Assembly: GCF_014698795.1 (NCBI RefSeq)
Contig: NZ_JACJTR010000002.1
Span: forward strand, 124,001-188,000
Length of the DNA stretch: 64,000 nucleotides
Direction of reading: 5' to 3'
Origin: Nostoc sp. FACHB-892
Lineage (GTDB): Bacteria > Cyanobacteriota > Cyanobacteriia > Cyanobacteriales > Nostocaceae
A program made the translations under genes and the position numbers. The first letter of the stretch is position 1. The number at the start of each line of letters is the position of its first letter. The notes under the pieces are model-generated. The model did no database searches, was not told the DNA's origin, and worked only from the letters and a program-made list of their open reading frames with translations. Shown here piece by piece: positions 27,254-36,073 of the stretch.

Positions 27254-27286
27254 TAAAAAAACCGCCACTAATTATAATAGGGCGGT
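27254..27286 (-). terminator. Minus-strand terminator without an adjacent gene
   Basis: On the minus strand ACCGCC (27286-27281) and GGCGGT (27266-27261) form a stem followed by a run of T (27260-27254). It is 286 bases past the DUF362 stop. Confidence 0.55.
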
Positions 27287-27419
27287 CTGGTTAAGCAATC
27301 GGAGGGTAATTACAGATTACTCTGCTAATAAATGAAATTGCTGTAACGAATGCACTAAATTGGGCATGGGGCAAAAGAAACAAAGGGGCGGGGCGAAGGG
27401 TGCCTCTTGTTTCCTGCTC

Positions 27420-27442
27420 CACTTCGGCTACGCTCAGTGACC
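27420..27442. repeat. Dispersed repeat copy (CACTTCGGCTACGCTCAGTG)
   Basis: Same family as 14918-14939 (inverted) and 52451-52473. Confidence 0.7.
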
Positions 27443-27526
27443 ACCTGCTCTCTGCTCCCTATTCCCTAGTAGAACACGGCTAAAAAAGCAGACCATTAAA
27501 AAGTTCTAAAGAGCTTATTCCATAAA

Positions 27527-27550
27527 ACTTTTGACTTTTGACTTTTGATT
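27527..27550. repeat. STRR: ACTTTTG heptads
   Basis: Three direct 7-base units plus a degenerate fourth, 20 bases beyond the DUF362 stop. Confidence 0.8.
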
Positions 27551-27571
27551 TTTCACTTCCGCCTTGCGGTA

Positions 27572-28543
27572 CTAGTTCCTCCCGTAAACACTGATTGGTT
27601 CCTTGATAAATCGGGTGTAAAGATGCTTGAACGTAGACTTAATTACGCGAGGCATGCCAAAATCAATGGGCATTAACTTGTCTGGTAGTCGCCAATCTTC
27701 TATTTTCAAGAAGTCAGGATTTAAATGCGGAAACTCTATGCCAGCTAGTTCTGGACAAACTCCTAGCCTTTGAGAAGCTGCAACTGTGGGCACTTGTTCA
27801 GGAGGAACATTGAGAATTTCTACCATTGCCCGATCTAAAGCAAATACATTTGATGCGGCTGCTAAAATCCCTAGCTGGCGAGGTTCACCATTACTCGGGC
27901 CATTTCCTTCATGACCGATGATGCCATCTAATATGGTTAAGTTAGGGTTAATTGCCTTAGCAGTTTCTACTAACATTTCACCAAATCTATTCGCGTCTTT
28001 TCCAGCTTCCATGTGCCACCAAGCTTTCATTTTGCCGGGGACGCAACCAAACAAGTTTTTTACACCCAGTGTTAATGTCAACTGCATATGTGATTTCACT
28101 TTAGGCAAGTTAATCACTACGTCTGCTTCCATTGCTTCTTTAGACAGTCGCAGATGGTTAAAATTGTCACTGACGGTTTGGTAACGCTGACCGTTAAAAT
28201 CGATGATGGGAAGATTGAGTTCTTCTAAAATCGGCAGATAGCCGTTTGCGACTGCTACGCCCTTAGCACTGCCAAAAGCGGGACTATCACCTAAAAATGG
28301 CTTACCACCAGCCTCAATTACCATCTGGGCAACTTCGTAAACTAGTTCAGCACGGGTGATACACTCTTTACCAGGACGCGTACCTGTAAGTAAATTTGGT
28401 TTGAGTAAAACGCGATCGCCTTTTTTCACAAATGCTGCCATTCCTCCAAAAGGTTCCAGCAGAATGACTAAGGATTCTCGTAAAGCCTCTCGTTCGTAGG
28501 ATGTAGCCCGAATGAGACTAACAGATGGTTTTTGAGTTTGCAT
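27572..28543 (-). CDS. DUF362 domain protein
   Basis: Protein of 323 residues with the DUF362 pattern: 'FVKKGDRVLLKPNLLTG', 'PGKECITRAELVYEVAQMV', 'GGKPFLGDSPAFGSAKG', 'ADVVINLPKVKSHMQLTLTL', 'GVKNLFGCVPGKMKAWWH' and 'DGIIGHEGNGPSNGEPR'. No 2x[4Fe-4S] ferredoxin tail is present, unlike some family members. The family is widespread and its biochemical role is not established. The stop codon lies within a short repeat also found at the stop of the next gene upstream (28715). Confidence 0.88.
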   Translation of the reverse strand: MQTQKPSVSLIRATSYEREALRESLVILLEPFGGMAAFVKKGDRVLLKPNLLTGTRPGKECITRAELVYEVAQMVIEAGGKPFLGDSPAFGSAKGVAVANGYLPILEELNLPIIDFNGQRYQTVSDNFNHLRLSKEAMEADVVINLPKVKSHMQLTLTLGVKNLFGCVPGKMKAWWHMEAGKDANRFGEMLVETAKAINPNLTILDGIIGHEGNGPSNGEPRQLGILAAASNVFALDRAMVEILNVPPEQVPTVAASQRLGVCPELAGIEFPHLNPDFLKIEDWRLPDKLMPIDFGMPRVIKSTFKHLYTRFIKEPISVYGRN

Positions 28544-28703
28544 GGATAATAAATTACCAGTAATGAAGATATTCTTTTATCTTCCTATTTATACCAATTC
28601 TCTAAAATCTCGCGTACTAGTACAGCACGCCGTAAATAAGACACACATTCCAAATCAACGAAACGCTTACGCTGTGCTGTATTCATTTATAATTTTTAAT
28701 TCA

Positions 28704-28718
28704 GCCTTGCGGTACTAG
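28704..28718. repeat. 15-bp repeat spanning a stop codon (second copy 27561-27575)
   Basis: On the minus strand CTAGTACCGCAAGGC contains the TAG stop of the AAA ATPase gene. The same 15 bases contain the TAG stop of the DUF362 gene at 27572-27574. Confidence 0.75.
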
Positions 28719-29797
28719 CTTAACCTCTGCCGCAACCACAAAGCCAATAAAGGTAACGCTAGTTGATAACCCTGTTCAGCACTATAAATTAAACCTTTGT
28801 GCTGTAATCCAGTCAGCGATCCCTGAAGGCTACCACCTCTTGAAAGACCATGCTTCTGAATATATTCTTTACTTTGTGGTTTATCTGTAGGATCTAAAGC
28901 CAAAGATTCTAAAAGATGCACCTGATTGGCTGGCAATAACATGAGTAAAGATTCAAAAACTAAAGACAAGTCTTTGAGTAATCCTTCTATTGCGTGCTGC
29001 ACTGCTGCTTCACCAATTAACCCATCAGGAAAAGAAAAAGTTTGTAGGCGGCGAATTATTGCCATTGCGTCGCCAATGTGTCCTTGTACAGCATCTAAAA
29101 ATAATTGCAGTGCTGGGGAGCGAGAATCAAATTTCATTCCTTGTATATGCAATATCTCCCTCGCCCACAATGCCAAAACGTCACTAGCTAAAGGGGCTAA
29201 CTGTATAGTTTCTAGGGGATAGTTTGTCTCATCTGGATGATGGCTGATTTCAGCTATGGTTGCTACTAAGACGTAGCTAACATGAGTTTGTACATTGATT
29301 TCTCGTCTGAATGTGGCTTCCCACAAACCATTGCGATCCCAAGAGCGAATGTGCGGAAAACTGTGTAAAATCAGCACTACACGCTTATTTAAACTAATAG
29401 CCATAATTTGGAGCGAATTGAGCAAAATTTCAAATGCTTGCCATAACTGCTTTTGGTTCAGGGAACGCAATAACTTAAGTTTGCCTTCTGGATGAAAGAC
29501 AAAAAACTCATTCCCAAAGTTACTTACCCAGTCTTGAATTTGTGCTGCTTCCCAGTTTTGGCTAATTGTCTCTGTTAGCAGGAGGATAAATCGCTCTCCA
29601 TCTGTCGCGCGGATGCAGTCTATTTCCAAGACGATCGCACCAACTTCTTGGGCAGCCCCTCGCACTAAAGTTCGTCGCCCACTACCAGGTACGCCAGTAA
29701 TCAGCAAGTCTCCGTCTTGGGCTAGTACTTCGACAATTCGCTGAAATTCCAGCGATCGCCCAACCAATTGTAAAGGAGTAGACAAATCCAAATTCAC
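28715..29797 (-). CDS. AAA-type ATPase, STAND-like
   Basis: Protein of 360 residues with N-terminal 'LVGRSLEFQRIVEVLAQDGD' and a Walker A 'GVPGSGRRT' near residue 40. A hydrophobic Walker B-like strand 'KRVVLILHSFPHIRSWDRN' follows, then helical domains ending in a winged-helix-like segment ('LLESLALDPTDKP...GLQHKGLIYSAEQGYQLALPL'). This plan (ATPase followed by a winged helix) resembles Orc1/Cdc6- or STAND-type ATPases. It lies upstream of DUF362 on the same strand (171-base gap), so a link is possible but unproven. Confidence 0.75.
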   Translation of the reverse strand: MNLDLSTPLQLVGRSLEFQRIVEVLAQDGDLLITGVPGSGRRTLVRGAAQEVGAIVLEIDCIRATDGERFILLLTETISQNWEAAQIQDWVSNFGNEFFVFHPEGKLKLLRSLNQKQLWQAFEILLNSLQIMAISLNKRVVLILHSFPHIRSWDRNGLWEATFRREINVQTHVSYVLVATIAEISHHPDETNYPLETIQLAPLASDVLALWAREILHIQGMKFDSRSPALQLFLDAVQGHIGDAMAIIRRLQTFSFPDGLIGEAAVQHAIEGLLKDLSLVFESLLMLLPANQVHLLESLALDPTDKPQSKEYIQKHGLSRGGSLQGSLTGLQHKGLIYSAEQGYQLALPLLALWLRQRLS

Positions 29798-29901
29798 CTA
29801 GTTTTTGCCCTTGGTTTTAATCTTCACCTAACGGCAAGCATACCCACTTGCGTGACTACTGAGCAAGCATTGAAAGTAATTATGATTACAATCATCTTTT
29901 A

Positions 29902-29958
29902 TTAGTGTTATATAAGTTTTAGCACTAAAAATAAGTGCTAAAACTTATATAACACTAA
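29902..29958. promoter_or_regulatory. 57-bp perfect palindrome before the cation ATPase
   Basis: Two 25-base arms (29902-29926 and 29934-29958) are exact reverse complements around a 7-base loop AAAAATA. The palindrome ends 16 bases before ATG 29975 and 5 bases before the ribosome site AAGAGG. In DNA it could be a double operator; in RNA it would be a very stable hairpin in the 5' leader. Confidence 0.7.
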
Positions 29959-29974
29959 ACTATAAGAGGCAAAT

Positions 29975-32722
29975 ATGGTACAGGCAGCATCTCTAATTGC
30001 ACCCCAAGAAAAACAATCCACCGTTTGGCATACTTTGGAAATTTCTGAAACGATCGCCCACTTGGATAGTGATGCTGAGAATGGTTTGAGTAATGCAGTA
30101 GCCAAACACTTATTGTCAAAAGTGGGAGCAAACGAACTCACAGGCAAGAAAAGCAAACCTTGGTGGTTAAAATTTTTACTGCAATTTAACCAACCACTGC
30201 TGATTATTTTGTTGTGTGCGGGTTTAGTAAAAGCGCTAACTGGCAGCTTGGTGAATGCTGGTGTTATTTGGGGAGTGACTACCACCAACGCCATCATTGG
30301 ATTTATTCAAGAATCGAAAGCCGAAAGTGCGATCGCAGCCCTCGCCAAAGCAATTACCACAGAAGCAACCGTCATCCGTGACGGTCAAAAATTACGCATT
30401 GCTTCTGGTGAGCTAGTGCCTGGGGATATTGTGTTGCTAACTTCTGGTGATAAAGTCCCAGCAGATTTACGGCTAATTAAAGTTAAAAATTTACAAATAG
30501 ATGAATCTGCCCTGACTGGTGAATCTGTAGCGGTAGAAAAGAATACTCAAACTTTAAAGCCAGATATTGCTCTAGCCGAGCGCAAAAACATGGCTTATGC
30601 GGGTGGCTTTGTTACCTTTGGGCAAGGTACTGGTGTTGTAGTTGCCACAGGGAATACCACAGAAACAGGGCGAATTTCTCAGTTAATGGAGCAACACACA
30701 GATATTTCTACTCCCTTAACTAGAAAATTCAATAAATTCAGCCAGAATTGGCTGTATATGGTGTTAGGATTAGCAACCCTCTGCTTTGTGGTGGGATTAA
30801 GCTTTCGAGGTTTTGAAGAAGCTTTAGAAGCAGCAGTCGCTTTAACAGTCAGTGCGATTCCTGAAGGATTACCAGCAGTAGTGACAGTCACCTTAGCCAT
30901 AGGCGTTTCTCGGATGGCACGACGCAACGCCATTATCCGCAAATTACCAGCCGTGGAAACCTTAGGGAGTGCAACTGTTGTTTGCTCTGATAAAACTGGG
31001 ACTTTAACAGAAAACCAGATGACAGTACAGGCAATTTATGCCGGGGGATATCAATATACTCTCACTGGTATCGGTTACACACCGGAAGGCGAAATCCTGA
31101 TAGATGACAAATCCGTGAACCTCAACAGCCATAAAGGTTTACAAGAATGTTTAATCGCAGGCTTGCTGTGTAACGATTCCCATTTAGAAAAGAAGAATGG
31201 TAGGTGGGTAGTAATGGGAGATCCTACAGAAGGGGCATTAATCACATCCGCAAACAAAGCAGGTTTTAGTCAGGCAACCTTAGCCAAACAAATGCTGAGG
31301 TTAGATGGAATTCCCTTTGAATCAGACTTTCAATACATGGCGACTTTGCACGCCACACCCCAAGGTAAGACTATTTATGTCAAGGGTTCAGTCGAGGCAA
31401 TTCTCCAGCGCTGCACTCTGATGTTGAACACTGATGGACAACCCCGCCCGTTGGATTGTGTAGAAACATTACGGCAAAGCAGCGTCGAGCGGGAAGTCAA
31501 TATTATGGCACGGCAAGGCTTGCGGGTATTAGCTTTAGCGAAGAAAGTAGTACCCGATGGGCAAAATACACTAGATCATTCAGATATTGATACTGGATTA
31601 ATTTTCATCGGTTTGCAGGGAATGATCGATCCGCCGCGTGAGAGTGCTATTAAGGCAGTACAAGCCTGTCAGGAAGCGGGAATTCAGGTCAAAATGATCA
31701 CTGGCGATCATGCTATCACAGCGCAGGCGATCGCTTATCGTATGGGCATCAACAAAAATGGCTCAGTTCTGGCTTTCACAGGTGCAGAACTAGCAAAAAT
31801 GGATAAAACAGAGCTTGCCGAAGTTGCCCAAGAAGGTGTAGTTTTTGCCCGTGTTGCCCCAGAACAAAAGCTACGTTTAGTCGAAGCTTTACAATCAAAA
31901 GGTGAAATTGTTGCGATGACAGGAGATGGTGTCAACGATGCACCAGCCTTAAAACAAGCAGATATTGGTATTGCGATGGGTGGTACTGGTACAGAAGTTG
32001 CCAAAGAAGCCGCAGATATGCTGCTTACCGATGATAATTTTGCCTCCATTGAAGCTGCTATAGAAGAAGGACGGGCGGTTTATAAAAATCTGCTTAAGGC
32101 AATTTGCTTTATTTTGCCTGTCAACGGTGGTGAATCAATGACAATTTTAATTAGCACATTGCTAGCCAGGGATTTACCAATTTTATCTTTACAAGTTCTG
32201 TGGCTAAATATGCTCAATTCTATTACTATGACAGTGCCTTTAGCCTTTGAACCAAAAGCGCAAAACGTCATGCAACAAGCGCCTCGTCATCCTAATGAAC
32301 CGTTAATTTCAGGGAGTCGGTTACAACGAATCTTAGCAATTTCCCTATTTAATTGGATTGTCATATTTGGAGTATTTGAATATATCCGCCAAACTACGGG
32401 TAATGTCGATTTAGCAAGAACAATGGCGATTAACGCTCTCATTGCTGGACGGATATTCTATTTATTGAGTATTAGTCAATTAATCCCGAATTTGATTGCC
32501 AAGATGGACGGCACAATCAAAGAGAACGTTGATATTCCTGCTATTGGCTTTGGGATTTTAGGGGCAATTCTTTTGCAAATTATTTTTGCTCATGTGCCAT
32601 TAATTAATGAAGTTTTTGAAACAGCACCATTAAACTTGCAGCAGTGGTTATTTTGTTTAGCAGTTGGTTCACCAATGATTTTGTGGGCTACAGTAGTAAA
32701 TCGTTTTGATCCACCAAATTAA
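29975..32722 (+). CDS. P2-type cation-transporting ATPase (Ca2+/Na+ pump type)
   Basis: Protein of 915 residues. N-terminal cation-ATPase domain; actuator loop 'TGES' (181-184); membrane helix 4 motif '[13 protein letters not shown]' (PEGLP 296-300); phosphorylation site '[14 protein letters not shown]' with Asp339; '[10 protein letters not shown]'; '[20 protein letters not shown]' hinge; and ten predicted membrane helices. PEGLP in helix 4 marks the P2 group (Ca2+, or Na+/K+-like pumps) rather than heavy-metal P1B pumps; there is no CPC motif or HMA domain. The ion cannot be settled from sequence. A perfect 57-bp palindrome in its leader may control expression. Confidence 0.93.
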   Translation: MVQAASLIAPQEKQSTVWHTLEISETIAHLDSDAENGLSNAVAKHLLSKVGANELTGKKSKPWWLKFLLQFNQPLLIILLCAGLVKALTGSLVNAGVIWGVTTTNAIIGFIQESKAESAIAALAKAITTEATVIRDGQKLRIASGELVPGDIVLLTSGDKVPADLRLIKVKNLQIDESALTGESVAVEKNTQTLKPDIALAERKNMAYAGGFVTFGQGTGVVVATGNTTETGRISQLMEQHTDISTPLTRKFNKFSQNWLYMVLGLATLCFVVGLSFRGFEEALEAAVALTVSAIPEGLPAVVTVTLAIGVSRMARRNAIIRKLPAVETLGSATVVCSDKTGTLTENQMTVQAIYAGGYQYTLTGIGYTPEGEILIDDKSVNLNSHKGLQECLIAGLLCNDSHLEKKNGRWVVMGDPTEGALITSANKAGFSQATLAKQMLRLDGIPFESDFQYMATLHATPQGKTIYVKGSVEAILQRCTLMLNTDGQPRPLDCVETLRQSSVEREVNIMARQGLRVLALAKKVVPDGQNTLDHSDIDTGLIFIGLQGMIDPPRESAIKAVQACQEAGIQVKMITGDHAITAQAIAYRMGINKNGSVLAFTGAELAKMDKTELAEVAQEGVVFARVAPEQKLRLVEALQSKGEIVAMTGDGVNDAPALKQADIGIAMGGTGTEVAKEAADMLLTDDNFASIEAAIEEGRAVYKNLLKAICFILPVNGGESMTILISTLLARDLPILSLQVLWLNMLNSITMTVPLAFEPKAQNVMQQAPRHPNEPLISGSRLQRILAISLFNWIVIFGVFEYIRQTTGNVDLARTMAINALIAGRIFYLLSISQLIPNLIAKMDGTIKENVDIPAIGFGILGAILLQIIFAHVPLINEVFETAPLNLQQWLFCLAVGSPMILWATVVNRFDPPN

Positions 32723-32850
32723 ATCACTCAGGTATTTTTCAAGACAAGCACCATCCTAGATTTCCGGTGCATTAGGACTAATGTCCATAACGCACCCTAC
32801 AGATTAAAGCTAATGTGAATTAAGTTTTTCGACTTGTGCGTACATCGTAG

Positions 32851-34272
32851 CTATTCCACCTTGAGAGGTAAAATACCACTCATCTGTTCTAGATTTAACA
32901 CTGTGGCTAATTCTGCCTCATTCATCAATCCTCGTTCTAAAACAATCTGCCGTAAAGATTTACCAGTTTCTAAAGATTCTTTGGCGACAGCTGCGGCATT
33001 TAAATAACCGATGTGGGTATTTAGTGCAGTTACTAAAGCTAAACTGCCTTCGGCATAAGCTAAACAACGTTCCTCGTTCGCAGTAATTCCCTGGATGCAG
33101 CGTTCGGTGAGTGCGGCGATGGTATTACCCAGAATTTCGATACTGTGAATCAAGTTATAGGCAATCAATGGCATCATCACATTTAATTCTAATTGTCCGG
33201 CTTGGGCGGCTAATGCGATCGCACTATCGTAACCCATCACTTGAAAACACACCATTGATGTCATCTCTGCCATCACTGGATTATATTTCCCTGGCATTAT
33301 GGAGGAACCGGGTTGCACTGGTGGGAGTTGAATTTCTTTCAAGCCAGTTTTTGGCCCCGAATCCATCAGCCGCAAATCGTGAGATATTTTGACTAAATCC
33401 TGTGCTAAGTTGCGTAAAGCACCAGAAACATTTACAAATGGGGCCATACTCTGCATGGCTGCCATGAGATGGGGTGCAGGTTCTAAAGGAGTATCAATCA
33501 ATTCTGAGAGAACTTCTACCACACGGGCGCGATACAAAGGATGAGTATTTAACCCCGTTCCGGCTGCACTACCTCCCAAACCCAGCACCATTAAATCACC
33601 AGAGGCGGTGTAAATCCGGTTTTGGTGTTCTGTAAGAATGTGCGCCCAAGCGCGAAAATTCTCACCCAAACGCACGGGTACTGCGTCTTGTAAGTGGGTT
33701 CTGCCAGATTTGACGATATTTTGAAATTCTACAGCTTTGTTTTCTAAGGCAGCGATCGCACCATCTATTGCTGGGTGCAATGTCTTGGATAATGCTAATA
33801 ATCCACCAATTCGAATTGCAGTAGGAATCACATCATTGGTAGACTGCCCATAATTAACGTGATCGTTAGGACTAACACGTTTATAATTGCCTTTTTCTTC
33901 ACCCAGAATTTCTAAGGCACGATTTGCCAGAACTTCGTTGACATTCATGTGGTGGGATGTTCCAGCACCCGCCTGATAAACATCGACGACAAATTGATCT
34001 CGGAACTTCCCAGCTAGGATTTCATCAGTTGCTTGGATAATCGCCTGACTAATATCTTGGGGAATGCAATTTAGTTCCCCATTCACAATTGCTGTAGCTT
34101 TTTTAATTATCAATCCAGCATCTACGTAAGTATGTAAAGGTTTAATACCGCTAATGGGAAAGTTTTCGATTGCCCGCAGGGTTTGAATGCCGTAATAAAC
34201 GCTACTAGCGATTTGGCGATCGCCCATCGAATCGTGTTCGATGCGGAATTGAGAGTCTGTGTGTTCAGTCAT
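32851..34272 (-). CDS. aspA: Aspartate ammonia-lyase (class II fumarase/aspartase superfamily)
   Basis: Protein of 473 residues. The N-terminus 'FRIEHDSMGDRQI' and 'YYGIQTLRAIENFPISG' is aspartase-like, as are 'QFVVDVYQAGAGTSHHMNVN', 'SPNDHVNYGQSTNDVIPT' and 'KSGRTHLQDAVPVRLGE'. The signature loop is 'GSSIMPGKYNPVMAEM', which mixes the fumarase form (MPGKVNP) with the aspartase context (NPV-x-E). N-terminal similarity and 'ITANEERC' near the C-terminus favour aspartase (aspartate to fumarate plus ammonia), but a fumarase (FumC) role is possible. It is a lone gene on the minus strand. Confidence 0.75.
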   Translation of the reverse strand: MTEHTDSQFRIEHDSMGDRQIASSVYYGIQTLRAIENFPISGIKPLHTYVDAGLIIKKATAIVNGELNCIPQDISQAIIQATDEILAGKFRDQFVVDVYQAGAGTSHHMNVNEVLANRALEILGEEKGNYKRVSPNDHVNYGQSTNDVIPTAIRIGGLLALSKTLHPAIDGAIAALENKAVEFQNIVKSGRTHLQDAVPVRLGENFRAWAHILTEHQNRIYTASGDLMVLGLGGSAAGTGLNTHPLYRARVVEVLSELIDTPLEPAPHLMAAMQSMAPFVNVSGALRNLAQDLVKISHDLRLMDSGPKTGLKEIQLPPVQPGSSIMPGKYNPVMAEMTSMVCFQVMGYDSAIALAAQAGQLELNVMMPLIAYNLIHSIEILGNTIAALTERCIQGITANEERCLAYAEGSLALVTALNTHIGYLNAAAVAKESLETGKSLRQIVLERGLMNEAELATVLNLEQMSGILPLKVE

Positions 34273-34406
34273 AGTATTGTTTTAGGAGAGCTACAGAAAA
34301 CAGATTTTCCCACGCAGCCACACTCAGATAAACTAATCTGCATAGATTTTGCATATTTGCTTGGCTGCTTGTTGCTTTACACTTGTTAATCTTGAAGTTT
34401 GATTTA

Positions 34407-34441
34407 TGAATTACGAATTACGAATTATGAATTACGAATTA
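34407..34441. repeat. STRR: GAATTAC/GAATTAT heptads abutting pgsA
   Basis: Five 7-base units end two bases before the pgsA ATG. They are in frame and open, so they extend the reading frame to an upstream ATG at 34399. Confidence 0.85.
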
Positions 34442-34443
34442 TT

Positions 34444-34962
34444 ATGACCATACCCAACTGGATTACTTTCTCTCGCCTATTGGGAATACCATTTCTGCTT
34501 TACGGTTTATATAATCCTACACCTCAAGCTCAGTGGATATGTTTGGCGATTTTTCTTATTGCTGCATTGACTGATTGGTTAGACGGTTATTTGGCGCGGA
34601 AACTCAACCAAATTAGCGAATTGGGTAAGTTTCTCGATCCCTTAGTGGATAAACTTCTGGTACTTGCGCCGTTACTGGTTTTTATTGAATTAGGAAAAGT
34701 GCCAGCTTGGGGAGTGTTTTTGATTTTAGCGCGAGAATTAGCGATCGCTGGTTGGCGGGTGAATCAAACGACGATTACCGGGGCGAATATTTGGGGTAAA
34801 CTCAAAACTGTTAGTCAAATAGTTGCGATCGCACTTTTGATTGCACCTCTCGGTGAAGTGTGGCAAACTCCCTCTCTGATTTCCTTTTGGATTTCTGTGG
34901 CCCTAACTTTAATATCTGGGGGTATTTATCTTTTGCCCCAAAAAGCTAGCACTGCTGATTGA
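34444..34962 (+). CDS. pgsA: CDP-diacylglycerol-glycerol-3-phosphate 3-phosphatidyltransferase
   Basis: Protein of 172 residues starting 'MTIPNWITFSRLLGIPFLLY'. The CDP-alcohol phosphatidyltransferase motif is complete: D-G-x2-A-R-x8-G-x3-D-x3-D in 'DGYLARKLNQISELGKFLD' continuing 'PLVD'. Several membrane helices are present. The enzyme makes phosphatidylglycerol phosphate, the precursor of phosphatidylglycerol, which is the only phospholipid of cyanobacterial thylakoids. I chose ATG 34444: the 15 residues of the longer frame come from heptad repeats (YELRITNYELRII) and are not protein-like. Confidence 0.92.
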   Translation: MTIPNWITFSRLLGIPFLLYGLYNPTPQAQWICLAIFLIAALTDWLDGYLARKLNQISELGKFLDPLVDKLLVLAPLLVFIELGKVPAWGVFLILARELAIAGWRVNQTTITGANIWGKLKTVSQIVAIALLIAPLGEVWQTPSLISFWISVALTLISGGIYLLPQKASTAD

Positions 34963-35117
34963 TACATCTACCTGTATCGTCCCTATAGGTCTGAGATTTT
35001 CCCAGATAATCATGACAAAATATTTGTAAAACCACTACCAGAGCCTTTGACTGCAAACGTTTCTTTTCGGTTTGTGCAATCCTCACCCCAATTATAGAAG
35101 CAGTTATGAGGTATAGT

Positions 35118-35145
35118 CTTAACTCCTAACTCCTAACTTATAACT
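35118..35145. repeat. STRR: TAACTCC heptads before the LD-carboxypeptidase gene
   Basis: About four units of the same family as 25261-25306, ending seven bases before the start codon at 35152. Confidence 0.8.
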
Positions 35146-35151
35146 TTTTTC

Positions 35152-36051
35152 ATGCCATCCCCAATCTTACCACCGCCCCTAAAACCTGGAGACTTACTAC
35201 GAGTAATTGCCCCTAGTGGTGCTTTGCGAGAATTTGAGGCATTTGAACGGGGTATAGAAATTTGGCGATCGCGTGGTTATCGGGTAGAAGCCAGTCCTCA
35301 GATAGATGACAAATGGGGTTATCTTGCTGGAAAAGACGAAAACCGTCGTCAGCAATTAGCAGCAGCATGGCAAGATCCCGATTGTCGGGGTATTCTCTGT
35401 ACCAGAGGCGGTTTTGGTGGCACCCGCATCTTAGAAGATTGGGATTGGCAACCAAACTCAGTCATTCCCAAGTGGCTTATAGGCTTTTCTGATATCACAG
35501 CTTTATTGTGGAGCCTTTATATAGCAGGAATTTCTGGTGTTCACGCTCCGGTACTGACGACTTTAGCAGATGAGCCAGATTGGTCAATTGAGCGATTATT
35601 CGATTCAGTAGAAGGTCGTCCCCTCGCTCCTCTTAAAGGTTGCGGTTGGGGTGGTGGCGTGGTACATGGCACTTTATTACCAGGTAATCTCACGGTGGCC
35701 ACTCACCTTTTAGGTACACCAATCCTACCACATCTAGATGGTGTAATTTTGGCGTTGGAAGATGTCACTGAAGCACCCTATCGCATCGATAGGATGCTGA
35801 CGCAGTGGCGTTTAAGTGGTGCTTTATCTCAAGTCTGCGGTATTGCTTTGGGCGGTTTTACTCGCTGTGAAGCGCCGCCAACTGTATCTAGCTTTAGTGT
35901 AGAAGAAGTATTGCGCGATCGCTTGGGTGATTTGGGTATTCCGATTGTTTCTGATTTGCCTTTTGGGCATGATAATCCGAATGCTGCATTGCCAGTGGGT
36001 GTAAAAGCAACTTTAGATGGGGATGCGGGAATATTAGCGATTGGGTCATAG
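35152..36051 (+). CDS. LD-carboxypeptidase (peptidase S66, LdcA/MccF family)
   Basis: Protein of 299 residues. S66 landmarks: start 'LKPGDLLRVIAPSGALREFE', 'LAAAWQDPDCRGILCTRGGF', nucleophile Ser in 'WLIGFSDITALLWSL', catalytic Glu in 'ILALEDVTEAPYRIDRML' and His in 'DLPFGHDNPNAALPVGVKA'. LdcA removes the terminal D-Ala from tetrapeptides during peptidoglycan recycling; MccF relatives cleave microcin C-like toxins. No microcin genes are nearby, so cell-wall recycling is more likely. No signal peptide: cytoplasmic. The ribosome region is replaced by a heptad repeat, so translation initiation may be weak or unusual. Confidence 0.9.
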   Translation: MPSPILPPPLKPGDLLRVIAPSGALREFEAFERGIEIWRSRGYRVEASPQIDDKWGYLAGKDENRRQQLAAAWQDPDCRGILCTRGGFGGTRILEDWDWQPNSVIPKWLIGFSDITALLWSLYIAGISGVHAPVLTTLADEPDWSIERLFDSVEGRPLAPLKGCGWGGGVVHGTLLPGNLTVATHLLGTPILPHLDGVILALEDVTEAPYRIDRMLTQWRLSGALSQVCGIALGGFTRCEAPPTVSSFSVEEVLRDRLGDLGIPIVSDLPFGHDNPNAALPVGVKATLDGDAGILAIGS

Positions 36052-36073
36052 TTTACCGCAAATCAAATATTAC

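Larger units (their letters stand above)
26437..27571. other. Long AT-rich intergenic region with two orphan hairpins and repeats
   Basis: 1.1 kb without a credible ORF on either strand. It holds a perfect 12-bp hairpin at 26846-26876 and a minus-strand terminator at 27254-27286. A dispersed repeat lies at 27420-27442 and a heptad run at 27527-27550. The two terminator-like hairpins with no gene before them would fit unannotated short transcripts. Confidence 0.5.
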
